64,000 nucleotides of DNA from JBLUOA01 sp048060095 (GTDB taxonomy: Bacteria > Pseudomonadota > Alphaproteobacteria > Rhodobacterales > Rhodobacteraceae): assembly GCF_048060095.1 (NCBI RefSeq), contig NZ_JBLUOA010000001.1, positions 1,984,001 through 2,048,000 of the forward strand, written 5' to 3'. Position 1 is the stretch's first letter, and each line of letters starts with the position of its first letter. The notes below the pieces were generated by a model. It made no database searches and was not told where the DNA came from. It saw only the letters and a program-made list of their open reading frames with translations. Shown in pieces: positions 63,874 to 64,000 of the stretch. The position numbers and the translations under genes are program-made.

Positions 63874-64000
63874 CTACAGACCCTTCGCCCGATAGCTTGC
63901 CGCGACCTTGCCAATCGACACGAGGTAGGCCGCCGTGCGCAGATCGTCGACATCCTTGCGGGAGTGCCAAACTTCTCGCATCGATTGGTAAGCGATCCGC
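63874..64000 (-). CDS. Glutamate dehydrogenase-type enzyme, C-terminal end (partial)
   Basis: The last 41 residues of a gene that starts beyond the window. The fragment ends MREVWHSRKDVDDLRTAAYL-VSIGKVAASYRAKGL. The DLRTAAYxxSIxKVAxxYxxKG pattern is that of the C-terminal helix of Glu/Leu/Phe/Val dehydrogenases, most like the glutamate enzyme. The enzyme would interconvert glutamate and 2-oxoglutarate with NAD(P). Only the terminal helix is visible, so the cofactor type cannot be told. It precedes the sox operon on the same strand. Confidence 0.7.
   Translation of the reverse strand, partial: RIAYQSMREVWHSRKDVDDLRTAAYLVSIGKVAASYRAKGL

Overview
The window is a piece of an alphaproteobacterial chromosome, almost certainly from the Rhodobacteraceae (Roseobacter/Rhodobacter group). 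The base composition is GC-rich. The histidine tRNA has A73 and no encoded G-1. Other lineage markers are MmcB, CarD beside a FdxA-type ferredoxin, an RpoH with its RpoH box, a riboflavin operon with a degenerate RibA domain, and a DUF1127 gene followed by CCTCCTCCC-loop hairpins that resemble the CcsR RNAs of Rhodobacter sphaeroides. I see no phage, insertion sequence or CRISPR array. The window is mostly housekeeping and core-accessory genes.

Layout. 1-1033: end of a zinc-uptake operon (znuC, znuB), converging on mrp (1030-2124, minus). 2207-2894: a DUF1127 gene followed by six consecutive anti-Shine-Dalgarno-loop hairpins, the last of which is an intrinsic terminator. 2916-11794: uvrD-type helicase, FMN-dependent alpha-hydroxyacid dehydrogenase, full-length pyruvate carboxylase, class III-type phosphodiesterase, TerC membrane protein. 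11871-14592: tRNA-Gly, CoA-binding protein, YHS protein, rlmB, tRNA-Tyr and a 58-residue hemP. 14600-21060: secreted protein, orphan glycosyltransferase-like protein, metY, SIMPL protein, and an 897-residue membrane protein that looks like a fusion of pilus/type II secretion assembly modules. 21087-28866: GNAT-like protein, hppD with a divergent Lrp regulator, Kef-type antiporter, divergent cobT/cobS, carD, fdxA. 28930-38714: S4 protein, SUV3-like helicase, TPR protein, SCP2 protein, lipase-like hydrolase, PepF, lipoprotein, membrane dipeptidase, Gfo/Idh/MocA oxidoreductase. 38771-43744: rpoH, rluD, small proteins, tRNA-His, mmcB, an ArsR/SRPBCC pair with a clear twin operator, a 6S RNA candidate and an antisense small membrane protein. 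43822-52852: nrdR-ribD and ribE-ribB-ribH-nusB on the minus strand, split by three plus-strand capsule-export genes (kpsS, a Wza-like lipoprotein, kpsC). 52938-58569: YjbQ protein, secreted protein, DCC thiol protein, rpoD with terminator, dnaG. 58639-63693: heterotetrameric sarcosine oxidase operon soxBDAG. 63874-64000: C-terminus of a glutamate-dehydrogenase-type enzyme.

Several parts bear on RNA-level and stress control. rpoD and rpoH are both present, the DUF1127/CcsR-like array has a possible RpoH-type promoter, and the 6S RNA candidate faces a membrane gene in the same arrangement as ssrS-sspA of R. sphaeroides. The most interesting locus is the six-hairpin array at 2588-2894. It has two more motif-bearing hairpins than the four CcsR RNAs known from R. 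sphaeroides.
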